Assembly (NCBI GenBank): GCA_011525665.1
Contig: WYAU01000021.1
Span: 1-64,000, forward strand
Direction of reading: 5' to 3'
Source: Candidatus Brocadia sp.
GTDB lineage: Bacteria > Planctomycetota > Brocadiia > Brocadiales > Brocadiaceae
Length of the DNA stretch: 64,000 bases
Part shown: positions 26,282-36,182 of the stretch, one piece after another
How the letters are laid out: every line of letters begins with the position of its first letter
Position numbering within the stretch: position 1 is the first letter of the stretch
Notes under the pieces: model-generated
Seen by the model: the letters and a program-made list of their open reading frames with translations, nothing else
Databases searched by the model: none
What the model was told of the DNA's origin: nothing
Made by a program: the position numbers and the translations under genes

Positions 26282-28219
26282 ATGCAATCATCTCAAATAC
26301 CGAATGAGAGTTTATCGTCTTATCTGTCGACGATGTATAAAACGGGAGACATGGCAATGTTTCTTCCGTATTTTATTCTAATCCCGATACTAGGATTTCT
26401 GATAAGCTGGTCAATTCCGAAGAAAAACGAAAAGGTTATCTCGTGGACAGCTTTTATCACCGTCGGGCTGCATTTGCTGACGGCTGCCGGATTTATTATC
26501 TACTGGCTTTTGCAACATCATCCTTACCTGAACCTGCCGGGATGGGTGCTCTACCAGACTTCCAAATACTCATTTTATTTTAGTCTTTATTTTGATAACG
26601 TCACAGCTACCTACCTGATCGTAGGCGATATCATCCTCTTCCAGGTAGCTGCTTACAGCCGCTGTTATTTACATCGCGAAGAAGGCTATAAAAGGTTTTT
26701 CAGCACGATTCTCTTATTTTATCTGGGATACAACATTACCATTTTTTCCGGCAATCTGGAAACCTTGTTTATCGGGTGGGAAATGCTCGGCATCTCTTCC
26801 TTCCTGCTGATTGCCTTTTACCGTGACCGCTATCTGCCTGCAAAAAATGCCGTAAAAGTAGTTTCCGTTTACCGGCTCGGCGACGTGGGGCTGATACTGG
26901 CCATGTGGCTGAGCCATCACCTGTGGCACGGGAATGTATCATTTCTGCAGTTAAGCAGCCATGAATTGGTAAGCGCAAAACTTCAAACAAACACCCTCCT
27001 TGGCCTCTTTGTTTCCTTGACAATACTAATGTCAGCAGTTGCAAAATCAGCGCAGCTTCCGGTAACCTCGTGGTTGCCACGCGCCATGGAAGGACCCACT
27101 CCGTCCAGCGCCATTTTTTACGGTAGCCTTTCTGTTCACATAGGCGTCTTTGTTCTCTTGCGCACGATGCCCTTTTGGGAGCATCAGTTAGCCGTCCGGA
27201 TTTTTATCGGTGTGATCGGGTTGGCAACCAGTGTCATTGCAACGGGAATTGCACGGGTACAGTCAACGATAAAAACCCAGATCGCCTATGCTTCCGCTGC
27301 GCAAATCGGGATTATGTTTATTGAAGTAGCTGCAGGCTTTGAGGAGGTTGCCCTCATTCACTTTGCCGGAAATGCCTTCCTGCGGGCGTACCAGCTCCTG
27401 GTTTCCCCTTCGGTGGTGAGTTACCTCATACGGGAACAGTTTTATAACTTTAAACCCCGCGAGCACACCTTTGAAGATTCTTTTTCTAGAAAGGCGGCAT
27501 ACACCATTTACATGCTCTGCATGAAAGAATGGAATCTTGACAACCTGATGTACCGCTATATGTGGAATCCACTGAAGTGGTTAGGGAAATGGCTGGATTT
27601 CCTTACCCTGAGCCGGGTTGTTTATTTCGGTATCCCGGCTTATTTTGCAGGGGTGGCTCTTGTTTACTACCGGGAACTGCTTTGGGAACCCTTTGAAAAA
27701 TCTCTTCCCTATCTGTTCTGTTCTATTGCCCTGATGCTGGTATTGAAATCATTCGCCGAAAGAAAATTGGCGCGTATGAGCTGGCTGCTGGTGATCATGC
27801 ATCACTTTTGGATTGCGCTGGCGATTTCCGTCAACGAACGGTTCTATTTCAACGAGGACCGCCTTTATTTAAGCGGTATTGTCGTTGCCGGAATTGTAGG
27901 GTTCATCATTCTCTGGTGGCTGCGCTCTCATGAAGGCAGCATTGATATGGATCAGTTTCACGGCCATTCGTACCGCCACCCGAAATTTGCATTTGTTTTT
28001 CTGCTGGCATGCCTGGGGCTATCGGGTTTCCCAATCTCGCCTACCTTTGTGGGGGAAGATCTGATCTTTATCCACATTCGTGAAGACCAGATTGTGTTGG
28101 CCATCATGGTTTCGCTGAGCTATGTTATTGACGGACTTTCCCTCATCCGGATGTACGCGCGCGTGTTTCTCGGACCGCATTCAAAATCAATTTACGAAAT
28201 GGCATACCGGTCTTCATAA
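26282..28219 (+). CDS. dabB: DabB-like proton-translocating subunit, copy 2
   Basis: About 645 residues, with many transmembrane helices of the NuoL/MrpA type. Signatures are GWEMLGISSFLLIAFYRDR, SAQLPVTSWLPRAMEGPTPSSAIFYGSLSVHIGVFVLLR and a HFAGNAFLRAYQLL segment parallel to copy 1. It works with the upstream dabA as an inorganic carbon uptake unit. I place the start at 26282 because GAAGGGAG lies directly before that ATG; an in-frame ATG at 26258 would add eight residues. The 300-base gap from dabA, filled by a repeat, contrasts with the coupled arrangement in copy 1. A RayT-type insertion follows 18 bases after its stop. Confidence 0.9.
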   Translation: MQSSQIPNESLSSYLSTMYKTGDMAMFLPYFILIPILGFLISWSIPKKNEKVISWTAFITVGLHLLTAAGFIIYWLLQHHPYLNLPGWVLYQTSKYSFYFSLYFDNVTATYLIVGDIILFQVAAYSRCYLHREEGYKRFFSTILLFYLGYNITIFSGNLETLFIGWEMLGISSFLLIAFYRDRYLPAKNAVKVVSVYRLGDVGLILAMWLSHHLWHGNVSFLQLSSHELVSAKLQTNTLLGLFVSLTILMSAVAKSAQLPVTSWLPRAMEGPTPSSAIFYGSLSVHIGVFVLLRTMPFWEHQLAVRIFIGVIGLATSVIATGIARVQSTIKTQIAYASAAQIGIMFIEVAAGFEEVALIHFAGNAFLRAYQLLVSPSVVSYLIREQFYNFKPREHTFEDSFSRKAAYTIYMLCMKEWNLDNLMYRYMWNPLKWLGKWLDFLTLSRVVYFGIPAYFAGVALVYYRELLWEPFEKSLPYLFCSIALMLVLKSFAERKLARMSWLLVIMHHFWIALAISVNERFYFNEDRLYLSGIVVAGIVGFIILWWLRSHEGSIDMDQFHGHSYRHPKFAFVFLLACLGLSGFPISPTFVGEDLIFIHIREDQIVLAIMVSLSYVIDGLSLIRMYARVFLGPHSKSIYEMAYRSS

Positions 28220-28237
28220 CCATCCAAAGAGAACGTG

Positions 28238-29284
28238 GGGGTCAGACCTTAAAAATAGAATACAAAATCTGATCGATCTCTTGTTTTAATCTTCTTTCTG
28301 TTTTCATTCGCTCACTTATCCGCAGGGAGGCTTTTGTTACCGCACTTAAACTTACACCAAACACCACCCCTATCTTCTTATTATCTAATCCACTGTGTTC
28401 CTTTAACAGGTATATGCATACATCCCTGGCTCTTTGCGGTACCCGTCTCTTCCTCTGGAGTAGCTGACTTCGTTCGACCTCGAAATACCTTGCAACTTCG
28501 TCCAATACCTTTTCCACTATCCCGTCATCCCCTACCATCTTTTTCTGCGGTAATTCTGCATCCCTTGCAGAGAGTCGGTTGATAAATTTCTTTTGTACCC
28601 AACCAACAAACTCTTCGCTTCCCAGGATAAGACCATATTTGACCTCATCCAGAAATTTCTTTTCCTGACCTGATTTTTCTCTTATTAACTTCCTGTATTC
28701 AGCCCTCGATTTATTTTCATCCTTGCCTAATCCTTCTAAAATCCCCTCACAGAATAACCAAGGATGGATTTTCTTTGTCTTTACATAATCATGGTAGCTG
28801 CTCCATGTATACTCCTCTAATTCCTTTACTATGCCTGCACGGACAGGATTTAAATGGATATAGAAACTTAATCCCCTCCAGTAAGAATCCTCTCCTACGA
28901 GTATACTTTTGAATCGTCCCTGGAAAAGATGCCCACTCCTTCTATATTTCCGGTTAAAATAGATGCTGTAAGATGTTTGCACCCATTGCATTGCCTTGGA
29001 AAGATTCGCCTCTCGTGTGCGTAAAAACAGATGATAATGATTCCCCATCAGGACAAAGGCAAATATCTCTAACCGGAACTTCTCAGAGGCCTTTTCGAGA
29101 TACTCCAAAAATCTATGATAATCCCCATCGGCATAAAATACCTCTCCCTGAGCAACTCCTCTTGAGATAATATGATATATTGCATTGGTATATTGGATTC
29201 TCCAGGGTCGTGCCATAATGACGGATTAAAATAACTTAATGTTGTAATCTTGTCAAGTGTATTCTGTAATCAAGGTCTGACCCC
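28238..29284 (-). mobile_element. RayT/TnpA-REP type element with inverted ends
   Basis: The transposase gene is bounded by imperfect inverted repeats. The left end at 28238-28263 begins GGGGTCAGACCTT and continues to AGAATAC; the right end at 29259-29284 is its reverse complement with 22 of 26 positions matching. The element sits exactly between the stop of dabB copy 2 and the terminator of the formate dehydrogenase gene, so it has not broken a gene. No target duplication was evident. Confidence 0.7.
28242..29216 (-). CDS. HUH (Y1) REP-associated tyrosine transposase
   Basis: 324 residues. The Y1 transposase domain has the HUH pair in MGNH60-Y-H62-LFLR and a Tyr in TSYSIYFNRKY (83-86), followed by RRSGHLFQGRFKS and HLNPVRAGIV, all typical of TnpA_REP / RayT proteins. 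The C-terminal third (RARDVCIYLLKEHSGLDNKKIG...SAVTKASLR) is a DnaA-C-like helix-turn-helix found in one branch of the family. It acts as a single-strand DNA endonuclease on palindromic ends. The frame is intact, so the element may still be active. Confidence 0.9.
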   Translation of the reverse strand: MARPWRIQYTNAIYHIISRGVAQGEVFYADGDYHRFLEYLEKASEKFRLEIFAFVLMGNHYHLFLRTREANLSKAMQWVQTSYSIYFNRKYRRSGHLFQGRFKSILVGEDSYWRGLSFYIHLNPVRAGIVKELEEYTWSSYHDYVKTKKIHPWLFCEGILEGLGKDENKSRAEYRKLIREKSGQEKKFLDEVKYGLILGSEEFVGWVQKKFINRLSARDAELPQKKMVGDDGIVEKVLDEVARYFEVERSQLLQRKRRVPQRARDVCIYLLKEHSGLDNKKIGVVFGVSLSAVTKASLRISERMKTERRLKQEIDQILYSIFKV

Positions 29285-29309
29285 ATTATTCTCTTTTTCA
29301 AAACGAAAA

Positions 29310-29348
29310 TAAAAAAGGCTACCAAGGGATTTGATCCCCTGAGTAGCC
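29310..29348 (-). terminator. Rho-independent terminator of formate dehydrogenase
   Basis: On the minus strand GGCTAC...GTAGCC encloses an inner GGGGAT/ATCCC helix, followed by TTTTTT. The hairpin occupies 29317-29348 and starts 27 bases after the fdhA stop. Confidence 0.85.
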
Positions 29349-29375
29349 TTTTCAGTAACATTTTTCCCGAAGAGT

Positions 29376-32072
29376 CTATATCTTTTCGATCTTTGCCCCG
29401 CAGACCTTGTATTCGGCCGTCTGGGTGATGTTGTCGTAGGCATCCTTTGTCAGCTTGTTCACGGCAGCTTCCGCAAAATGCATGGGCATCCAGATGACAC
29501 CCCTTTTTACCTTGTCAGAGACCTCGGCACGGGCAGTTATCTCACCACGACGTGATGCAACTCTTACCATTTCACCGTCGAAGATACCCAGTTCTTTAGC
29601 ATCCGCCTCATGTACCTCGACAAAGCAATCGTTTGTCTTATGGATAATACCGCTTGACCTTCTGGTCATCGTCCCTGCATTATAATGGTACAGGGTGCGT
29701 CCTGTGGTAAGCAGTAACGGGTATTCCTTATCAGGGCTCTCGGCAGGTGCACGGTAGGGTAATACAAAAAACTTCCCAAGTCCCCTTGGAAATTTGCCTT
29801 CATGCAAGAATTTTGTACCCGGGTGCTTTGTGTCGGGACAAGGCCATTGAATACCGTTTTGCTCGATCCTGGCATAATTAATGCCTGCGAACATGGGGGT
29901 AAGGCTTGCAATTTCGTCCCAGACCTCTTTGGGAGACGGATAACCCATATTATAACCCATACGCGTAGATATTTCACAGGTAATTTGCCAGTCGGGTTTC
30001 GTGTTCCCAATGGGATTGATTGCCTTGCGTACACGTTGTACACGCCGCTCAGTGTTGGTAAAGGTACCATCCTTTTCAGCGAAACTGGCGGCCGGCAGGA
30101 TAACATCCGCATACTTTGCCGTTTCTGACATGAAGATGTCCTGCACCACCAGGAATTCAAGGTTTTTTATCCCCTTAATGGTGTAATCCTGATTCGGTTC
30201 ACTAAGGACCGGATCTTCCCCGATTACATACAACGCCTTAAACTGGTTCTTGTTCATCCGCTCGAACATGGTTGGCGAAGTTGCCCCGAGGGTCCTTGAC
30301 AGTTTAACGCCCCATGCATTTTCAAACTTCTCCATAACCGCATTATCAGTGACGTCCTGGTAGCCAGGCATTTTATTGGGTATACACATATCCGTAGCAC
30401 CCTGTACGTTATTCTGTCCTCGGATGGGATTGACACCGGTACTGAGTTTTCCGATATGACCGGTCAACAGGGCGAGGTTTGCGATGGTCCTTACATTATC
30501 CGTACCGCAGGTATGTTCGGTAATTCCCAGGGTATAATAGATGGCCGATTTATCGGATCTTGCATACAACCGGGCAGCCTGGCGAATATCTTCTGCGGGA
30601 ATACCGGTATATTCAGAGGCCTTTTCTGGGGTAATATCCTTGAGGAATTCCTTGAGTTCCTCATAACCTTCGGTGCGTGTCTTAATGAACTCTCTATTTT
30701 CCAGACCCTCAGCAATGATAACGTGCGCCAGTGCGTTGAGAAGCCAGTTATCTGAACCAGGCTTGACAGGGAGGTACAGTTTTGCATGCTGGGCAAACCA
30801 GATTTTACGGGGGTCTGCCACGATGAACGTACACCCCTTCCGCAAGGCCTTTTTCATCTCCAACCCTACGATGGGATGCGCCTCTGTGGGGTTACCGCCA
30901 ATCAGGAAAATAAGCTTGCAATCCTTGATTTCACTGATGGAGTTGGTCATTGCACCGCTACCGAATGACATCGCCAGACCGGCGACGGAGGGTGCATGTC
31001 AGGTCCGGGCACACTGGTCTACGTTGTTGGTGCCAATCGCAGCCCGTGCAAATTTCATCGCCAGATAGTTTTCCTCATTGGTGCATCGCGAAGAACTCAG
31101 TACCCCAATGTAATCGGGTCCGTACTTTGCCTTTATTTCGCTCAATTTAGAAGCAACGAAATTCAACGCTTCGTCCCAGGTAGCCTCTTCGAATTTTCCA
31201 TTCTTTTTTATGAGAGGCTGCTTTAATCGGTCGGAATGATGGACAAAGTCATACCCAAATCGCCCTTTCACGCACAGATTCCCATCATTCGGAACAGACC
31301 CTGTCTTTGACGTCACCTTGACTACCTGATTCCCTTTCACGTTTAAATACATCGTACAGCCCACACCGCAATAAGGACAGGTAGTCTTAACCTGTTTAAA
31401 TTCCCAGTCCCGGCCCATTCCAACTGCCTGTTTCTCTACCAATGAACCAACAGGACAGGTAGATACGCACTGGCCGCATAACACACACGTCGTCTCACGC
31501 CTCGGTTTACCAAAGGGCAAACCTGTTTCTGTATCAAATCCACGATTCTTAAAATCAATAGCGTAGTCTTGTTGTACTTCGGCACAAATACGGACACATC
31601 GACCGCAAAGGATGCACTTGCTGGTATCCTGTTGAATGGCAGGATTTTCATCTTCAACAACGCCACCGTCGGGCTTTTCAAAGAAGCGGCTTTCCCGTAC
31701 ACCATACTCATAAGCGAGGTCTTGTAATGTACAGATACCACATTTCTCACAGGTCATGCAATCCCTGGGATGATCAGAAAGGATTAATTCCAAAACCATC
31801 TTGCGTGACTTCAGCACCTTCTCAGAGTCAGTCCGGATTACCATGCCATCAGTAGCTTCCGTACTGCAAGACGTAATAAGAGCACTTGAATTACCCCTCT
31901 CCACTTCCACCATACAAACACGGCACGCCGCAAAGGGTTCCAGGCGCGGGTCATGGCAAAGAGTTGGAATACGAACGCCAACGGAATTGGCTGCCTGCAA
32001 AACCGTTTTACCTTTATTCACCTCTACGGACTTACCGTCTATGTTTAATGTAATTTTTGGAACCATCACCAT
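29376..32072 (-). CDS. fdhA: Selenocysteine formate dehydrogenase alpha subunit
   Basis: One gene of 898 residues read through an in-frame UGA at 30999-31001, residue 358, which encodes selenocysteine. The context Q-C-A-R-T-Sec-H-A-P-S-V-A-G-L matches the active site of Sec formate dehydrogenases. The N-terminus has a [2Fe-2S] site (C39, C50, C53, C69), a His/Cys cluster (H101, C105, C108, C111 or C114), two ferredoxin-type clusters (C153-C163, C196-C206) and the CPYCGVGC cluster site (C242, C245, C249, C277). The rest is the molybdopterin or tungstopterin domain. This is the multi-cluster, NAD- or ferredoxin-linked cytoplasmic type that can reduce CO2 to formate. AAGGAG lies 8 bases before the ATG. 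A terminator follows. Confidence 0.93.
30971..31001 (-). promoter_or_regulatory. UGA codon and bacterial SECIS hairpin in fdhA
   Basis: Eighteen bases after the UGA comes GGTCT, held as a loop between TCGCC and GGCGA (30971-30985). The E. coli fdhF SECIS also has its apical GGUCU 18 bases after UGA, as I recall that sequence. This arrangement recruits SelB with Sec-tRNA and marks the UGA as sense. Confidence 0.88.
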
Positions 32073-32220
32073 AATACTATTCTCCTTAATTGGTTAACCT
32101 ACCCTTATGTTGGAATTGATTTATTCACTACCATTTTAAATCTTGTATATTTTTGCCGAACACCCAAAATCAGCGACGACGTTTCACGCCGTCCGCAGGA
32201 GTGTCTTGTTAGATGTCGGT

Positions 32221-32569
32221 TCATCTTCTCTTCTGGATGTAATTAAATAAGCAAGTCTTATCTGAAGTCTGATAGTCTTTAACCTCGTTTGATGTTGACG
32301 GATAACCCTGCCATTTCAGAGTATGGCATATCCGAGCTTTCAAAGCCAACTCGATTGCATACCCACAAAGATAAACCGCACCATCATATCTTCTTGATGC
32401 CAAAAGAATCTCGGCGTTTTTGAGCCTTGCCTGGGCGTTCTTCTTGAGATCTTTCCTTTGGATCAGTGGGGTCGATTCTGCTTATTACTTCCTTTGCATA
32501 GTTATTAACCAGTTTTTTTAATTTGACAAAGTACCGCGTAAGTTGAGGAAATATATATAAAATTTTCAC
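32221..32569 (-). pseudogene. Broken HEPN-domain gene
   Basis: Two minus frames carry parts of one protein. The upstream frame gives KLVNNYAKEVISRIDPTDPKE, and after a shift near 32460 another gives RKDLKKNAQARLKNAEILLASRRYDGAVYLCGYAIELALKARIC and ends at 32221. The segment RYDGAVYLCGYAIELALKAR is typical of HEPN proteins, often the toxin or accessory part of an MNT-HEPN pair. The protein is truncated after about 70 residues of HEPN homology. No intact antitoxin or nucleotidyltransferase lies beside it. Confidence 0.6.
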
Positions 32570-32578
32570 TACCTTAAT

Positions 32579-33382
32579 TCACCTTACCATAATTCCTGCA
32601 TACCCTACAACCTGATCATAATCGCCGGTAATGTCACCACTGGTTTCATACCTCACGAGTTCCGACATCATCGCTCCCCGTTCCTTGGAACACACCAGCA
32701 TGGCTATAGTGGGATAAACGCCACACATCGTAATGTTCATTTCGCGTACTTTACGATATAAGTTGTCCTCATTAAGGGCCAAAACCTCATCGATAGCAAT
32801 CTTATCCTTCCTGTTAGCTGATGCCTGCGACTCGTGGTGCGTCATATCAGAAGAGGCTACCACAAGGGTACTGGGGCGTAATTTCAGTAACACCGACGAT
32901 AGACTTTTCCCTATATTTTTAAGGTCTGTAATGTTCCTGGAAGATATAACCATTACAACAATTTTACAATGGGGATTAAAGTATTGAATAAAAGGTATCT
33001 GCACCTCAGCGGCATGCTCATAGAGATGGGCCTCCTGGTCTTTCTCAACGAGATTACACACATGAACCAGTTCGTTCACCACCTCTTCATCAACCTTGAC
33101 GTCCCCAAGGGGTGTGCGCCACAAACCATCTGGCCAGATGGAATATGGCACACCGTAACCTGTATGATTCGGCGCTAATATAACCACGGTATCAGGTACT
33201 TTAATCCATGAATAAAGATGCCCTGCAACGCGTCCTGAATACATATATCCGGCATGCGGAGAAACAATGCCCAATACGGCCTTTTTTTTACAATCCTTGA
33301 TCACGAAACCTTCTATATCGCTCTTTAACTGGGCCGCATCTCTGCTATAAAAATTCCCCGCTACAGCCGGTTGTCTTATCAC
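32579..33382 (-). CDS. amrB: MEMO1 family protein (AmmeMemoRadiSam system protein B)
   Basis: 267 residues with the full MEMO fold signature: RQPAVAGNFYSRDAAQL at the start, GIVSPHAGYMYSGRVAGHLY, VVILAPNHTGYG, EHAAEVQIPFIQYFNP and VVASSDMTHHES. MEMO relatives are structurally close to extradiol dioxygenases; the His residues in PHAGY, PNHTG and EHAAEVQ form the expected metal site. In bacteria this protein is usually encoded with an AMMECR1 protein and a radical SAM enzyme, but neither partner is adjacent here. Biochemical role in bacteria is not settled. Confidence 0.92.
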   Translation of the reverse strand: MIRQPAVAGNFYSRDAAQLKSDIEGFVIKDCKKKAVLGIVSPHAGYMYSGRVAGHLYSWIKVPDTVVILAPNHTGYGVPYSIWPDGLWRTPLGDVKVDEEVVNELVHVCNLVEKDQEAHLYEHAAEVQIPFIQYFNPHCKIVVMVISSRNITDLKNIGKSLSSVLLKLRPSTLVVASSDMTHHESQASANRKDKIAIDEVLALNEDNLYRKVREMNITMCGVYPTIAMLVCSKERGAMMSELVRYETSGDITGDYDQVVGYAGIMVR

Positions 33383-33702
33383 ATTGTCTTCCCTATCCTG
33401 ACCGTAAATTTAACACCTTCGGCGACGTTGCTGGTTTAACTGCCGTCGATTGAACTAACAATTTCAAATGTAACATAACATTATGAAACAGTCAAACTTC
33501 TTTTAGATAAACCGATGGTATTTGTTCCTTATGAATATGGAACCCGGCCATATTTTATAACTACTGATCGCTTTCATGTTTAAATATTGAGTAAATTCCA
33601 TTTTTTATTTGAAAGATGCCTATACAATGTTTTAAAATTTTACAAAGTGTATTTAAAATTCTCTTTTAATACTGAAATTCACTGTCATCAAGGAGTTCGA
33701 TT
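33383..33702. other. Divergent intergenic region, no gene
   Basis: AT-rich spacer holding the promoters of the MEMO gene (minus) and the PP-loop gene (plus). The only clear signal is the ribosome site AGGAG at 33691-33695 before the TTG start at 33703. No hairpin or RNA gene was found. Confidence 0.45.
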
Positions 33703-34767
33703 TTGGCAAAGGCATTAGCATTATTATCAGGCGGTTTGGACAGCACCCTGGCAATCCGTGTTATCCAGAAACAGGGGATCGAGGTGATTGCCCTTAATTT
33801 TGTGACCGTATTTTGCCGGTGCACCTCCCATGGAAGCTGCAAACTTGAGGCTGTAAAGGTCTCAGAAAAATTTGGAATACCCATCAAGGTCATCAACACC
33901 ACTGAACGATTTCTGGAACTCGTGAAAAAACCGAAGTTTGGATACGGGAAAAACATGAACCCCTGCATTGATTGCCGGATTAATATCTTTCGTATCGCCG
34001 GCGAATATATGCGGGAAATCGGCGCCGATTTCATCATCACCGGTGAGGTGTTAGGACAGAGGCCCATGTCCCAGCGAAAAGAAGCCATGAAGCTTATAGA
34101 TAAAGAGGCGAATCTTGCCGGACTTGTCCTGAGGCCTTTATGCGCCAAACACATGGAGCCTACCATCCCTGAGAAACTGGGCATTGTGGACAGAGAACAG
34201 CTTCTTCAGATTCGGGGACGTTCCCGGAAAGACCAGATACAGCTTGCCGATGTGTTTCAGATCAGAGATTATCCGTGTTCCGCGGGAGGCTGCCTGCTTA
34301 CCGATCCCGAGTTTGCGCACCGGATGCGAGACCTGGTTAATACCTGCGATGCCAATGTAAACGACGTCAACCTGCTCAAGGTGGGAAGGCATTTCAGGCT
34401 CGATGCCCAAACGAAGGCCATTGTTGGAAGAAACGAAGAGGACAACGCCAGGGTCGAATCTCTTTCGAAGGAGGGAGATTTTCTGTTAAGCCTGGTCGAT
34501 ATGCCCGGACCTCTGACCCTTTTGCGCGGGAATGTCACTGAAGAAAAGATCCATAGTGGGGCACGTCTTACTGCGAGGTACGGGAAATCACACGTCCTAC
34601 CTTCCTCAAAAGTCCTGATAAGACAAGTAAAGAATGACGCGCATCAAAGAATCATAGAGGTTGCGCCGATGAGCCAGGAAGAGGCCGACACACTCATTCT
34701 TAAGAAACAGCCCTCCATCGGCGCCCCTCGTGAGACATCTCCGGTTACCGAACTTGACGCCGGATAA
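33703..34767 (+). CDS. PP-loop ATPase, ThiI/MnmA-like tRNA thiolation family
   Basis: 354 residues. The PP-loop motif is S9-G-G-L-D-S14. Cys clusters CRCTSHGSC, NPCIDCR and YPCSAGGCLL sit at positions expected for sulfur transfer or metal binding. The middle region (ADFIITGEVLGQRPMSQRKEAM) is typical of the tRNA-thiouridylase-like group annotated near ThiI and MnmA. It likely adenylates a tRNA base and exchanges it for sulfur; the exact base is unknown. The start is TTG with AGGAG seven bases upstream. The next gene begins 34 bases after its stop, so they may be co-transcribed. Confidence 0.8.
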   Translation: MAKALALLSGGLDSTLAIRVIQKQGIEVIALNFVTVFCRCTSHGSCKLEAVKVSEKFGIPIKVINTTERFLELVKKPKFGYGKNMNPCIDCRINIFRIAGEYMREIGADFIITGEVLGQRPMSQRKEAMKLIDKEANLAGLVLRPLCAKHMEPTIPEKLGIVDREQLLQIRGRSRKDQIQLADVFQIRDYPCSAGGCLLTDPEFAHRMRDLVNTCDANVNDVNLLKVGRHFRLDAQTKAIVGRNEEDNARVESLSKEGDFLLSLVDMPGPLTLLRGNVTEEKIHSGARLTARYGKSHVLPSSKVLIRQVKNDAHQRIIEVAPMSQEEADTLILKKQPSIGAPRETSPVTELDAG

Positions 34768-34801
34768 AATTTTTACCGAACATTCACCCTCGTGAACGAA
34801 C

Positions 34802-36073
34802 ATGTCTGAAACAGATATAAATGACAAGAAAGACATAAACACCTTAACTACACCTGAAGGAACGGGTCCGGAAAGCAATGCCCCTCCGGGAGAGAAGAAA
34901 AAACGCAGAGGGATTTTTCAGGCAAAATCAATCTTCAAAGACCTGGTTAACCGTTTTGAAAAAATAACGAAGGCCGCCCCATCGAAAAAGACCTTTGTTA
35001 AAGCGGACAAACAGCTTTTCATTATCTTGATCCTTGCCTTCGGAGTTTCGGCCATTGCCCTCTTTTGTTACTGGTACTTGATAGAAAGGCCTTACTATCA
35101 TAACCTCCTTGCCGAAAAAGATGAATTAATCAAGAGCCTAAAATTTACCCGTGATAAACAAAAGAAGATTTACGAAAATACCCTCGATGCTTATGAAAAG
35201 AGATTGACAGATGAATATGTCCTTAAATCAATCTATGATGATAAGATAAACGACTATGAACAAAAACTTGCATCTTACCAAAATGATTATGTCCCCAAAG
35301 AGGAGCATCAAAAACAAGTTGCGGAATTGGAACGCCGCCTCACAGAAGAAACCTTAACCAAAGAACACCTGACAAAAGAAGAATACGGGCAAAAAATCAC
35401 AACGCTGGAACAAAAAGTCTCTCTTTTGGAAGGCAAAAATCTTGACCTGAAAACGACGCTTAAAGAATCCACAGAATTTATTGGAAGAGAAAAGGAATCA
35501 TTGGAAGACATGCTCTTGTTAGAAAGGAAAAAGGCATCAATCCCTTCCGTAATCCTGCCGGAAACCACAAATAAGGTACAGAATCCCGCTGCATTAAAAA
35601 AGTTAGTCACCATAAAAGACAAGCTGAAAAGCATTGAAGAAATGAATATTGCTTTAAGGCCCGACACGTATTTTGAGATGGGTCTCATTTCCTATTACAA
35701 CAAACAATACGATGAGGCGATTGAACAGTGGGAAAATGCGGTATCCTTAAACAAGAGCAATCTCAAGGCGTATATCTGCCTTGGAATTGTCTATCACGAG
35801 GAAGAAATGCCTGACAATGCGATCAAAATCCTAAAACGCGCCATCGAAATCAATCCCAATTACGCCACCCTCCATCTTGCACTTGCCCGTATTTATGAGC
35901 AAAAAGGCTCTCTGGACGATGCGATATACGAATACTCTCACGTGCTGGAAATCAATCCGGAAACGATAGATATTCATAATATACTGGGAACTCTTTATGA
36001 AAAGAAGGGATTGAAAGAAGAGGCCAGAAAATCGTTTGCCCGGTATGAAAAACTGAAGGGGGAAAATAAATAA
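34802..36073 (+). CDS. Membrane-anchored coiled-coil TPR protein
   Basis: 423 residues. A charged cytoplasmic N-terminus of about 75 residues precedes one transmembrane helix (about 76-95, LFIILILAFGVSAIALFCYWY). Residues about 100-250 form a long Lys/Glu-rich coiled coil, and residues 290-420 hold three to four tetratricopeptide repeats (YFEMGLISYYNKQYDEAIEQWENAVSLN and following). The layout is that of an envelope scaffold that binds partners through its TPRs. No enzyme motif is present. It follows the PP-loop gene closely; a functional link is not evident. Confidence 0.75.
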   Translation: MSETDINDKKDINTLTTPEGTGPESNAPPGEKKKRRGIFQAKSIFKDLVNRFEKITKAAPSKKTFVKADKQLFIILILAFGVSAIALFCYWYLIERPYYHNLLAEKDELIKSLKFTRDKQKKIYENTLDAYEKRLTDEYVLKSIYDDKINDYEQKLASYQNDYVPKEEHQKQVAELERRLTEETLTKEHLTKEEYGQKITTLEQKVSLLEGKNLDLKTTLKESTEFIGREKESLEDMLLLERKKASIPSVILPETTNKVQNPAALKKLVTIKDKLKSIEEMNIALRPDTYFEMGLISYYNKQYDEAIEQWENAVSLNKSNLKAYICLGIVYHEEEMPDNAIKILKRAIEINPNYATLHLALARIYEQKGSLDDAIYEYSHVLEINPETIDIHNILGTLYEKKGLKEEARKSFARYEKLKGENK

Positions 36074-36182
36074 TCATCATAAAACAGCAGGCCTGCAGTT
36101 CCTTCTGCATGAAAAATAGCCCGGACTCTGCCGGATGCGACATATTGTCCCGTTGCGTAAGCGCGATGTCCTTTTTTTTCCA

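Noticed and set aside
30999-32072. Separate short ferredoxin-like gene in front of a shorter molybdopterin gene
   Set aside because: The only interruption is a UGA exactly at the Sec position of formate dehydrogenase, with a SECIS-like hairpin; one gene explains all.
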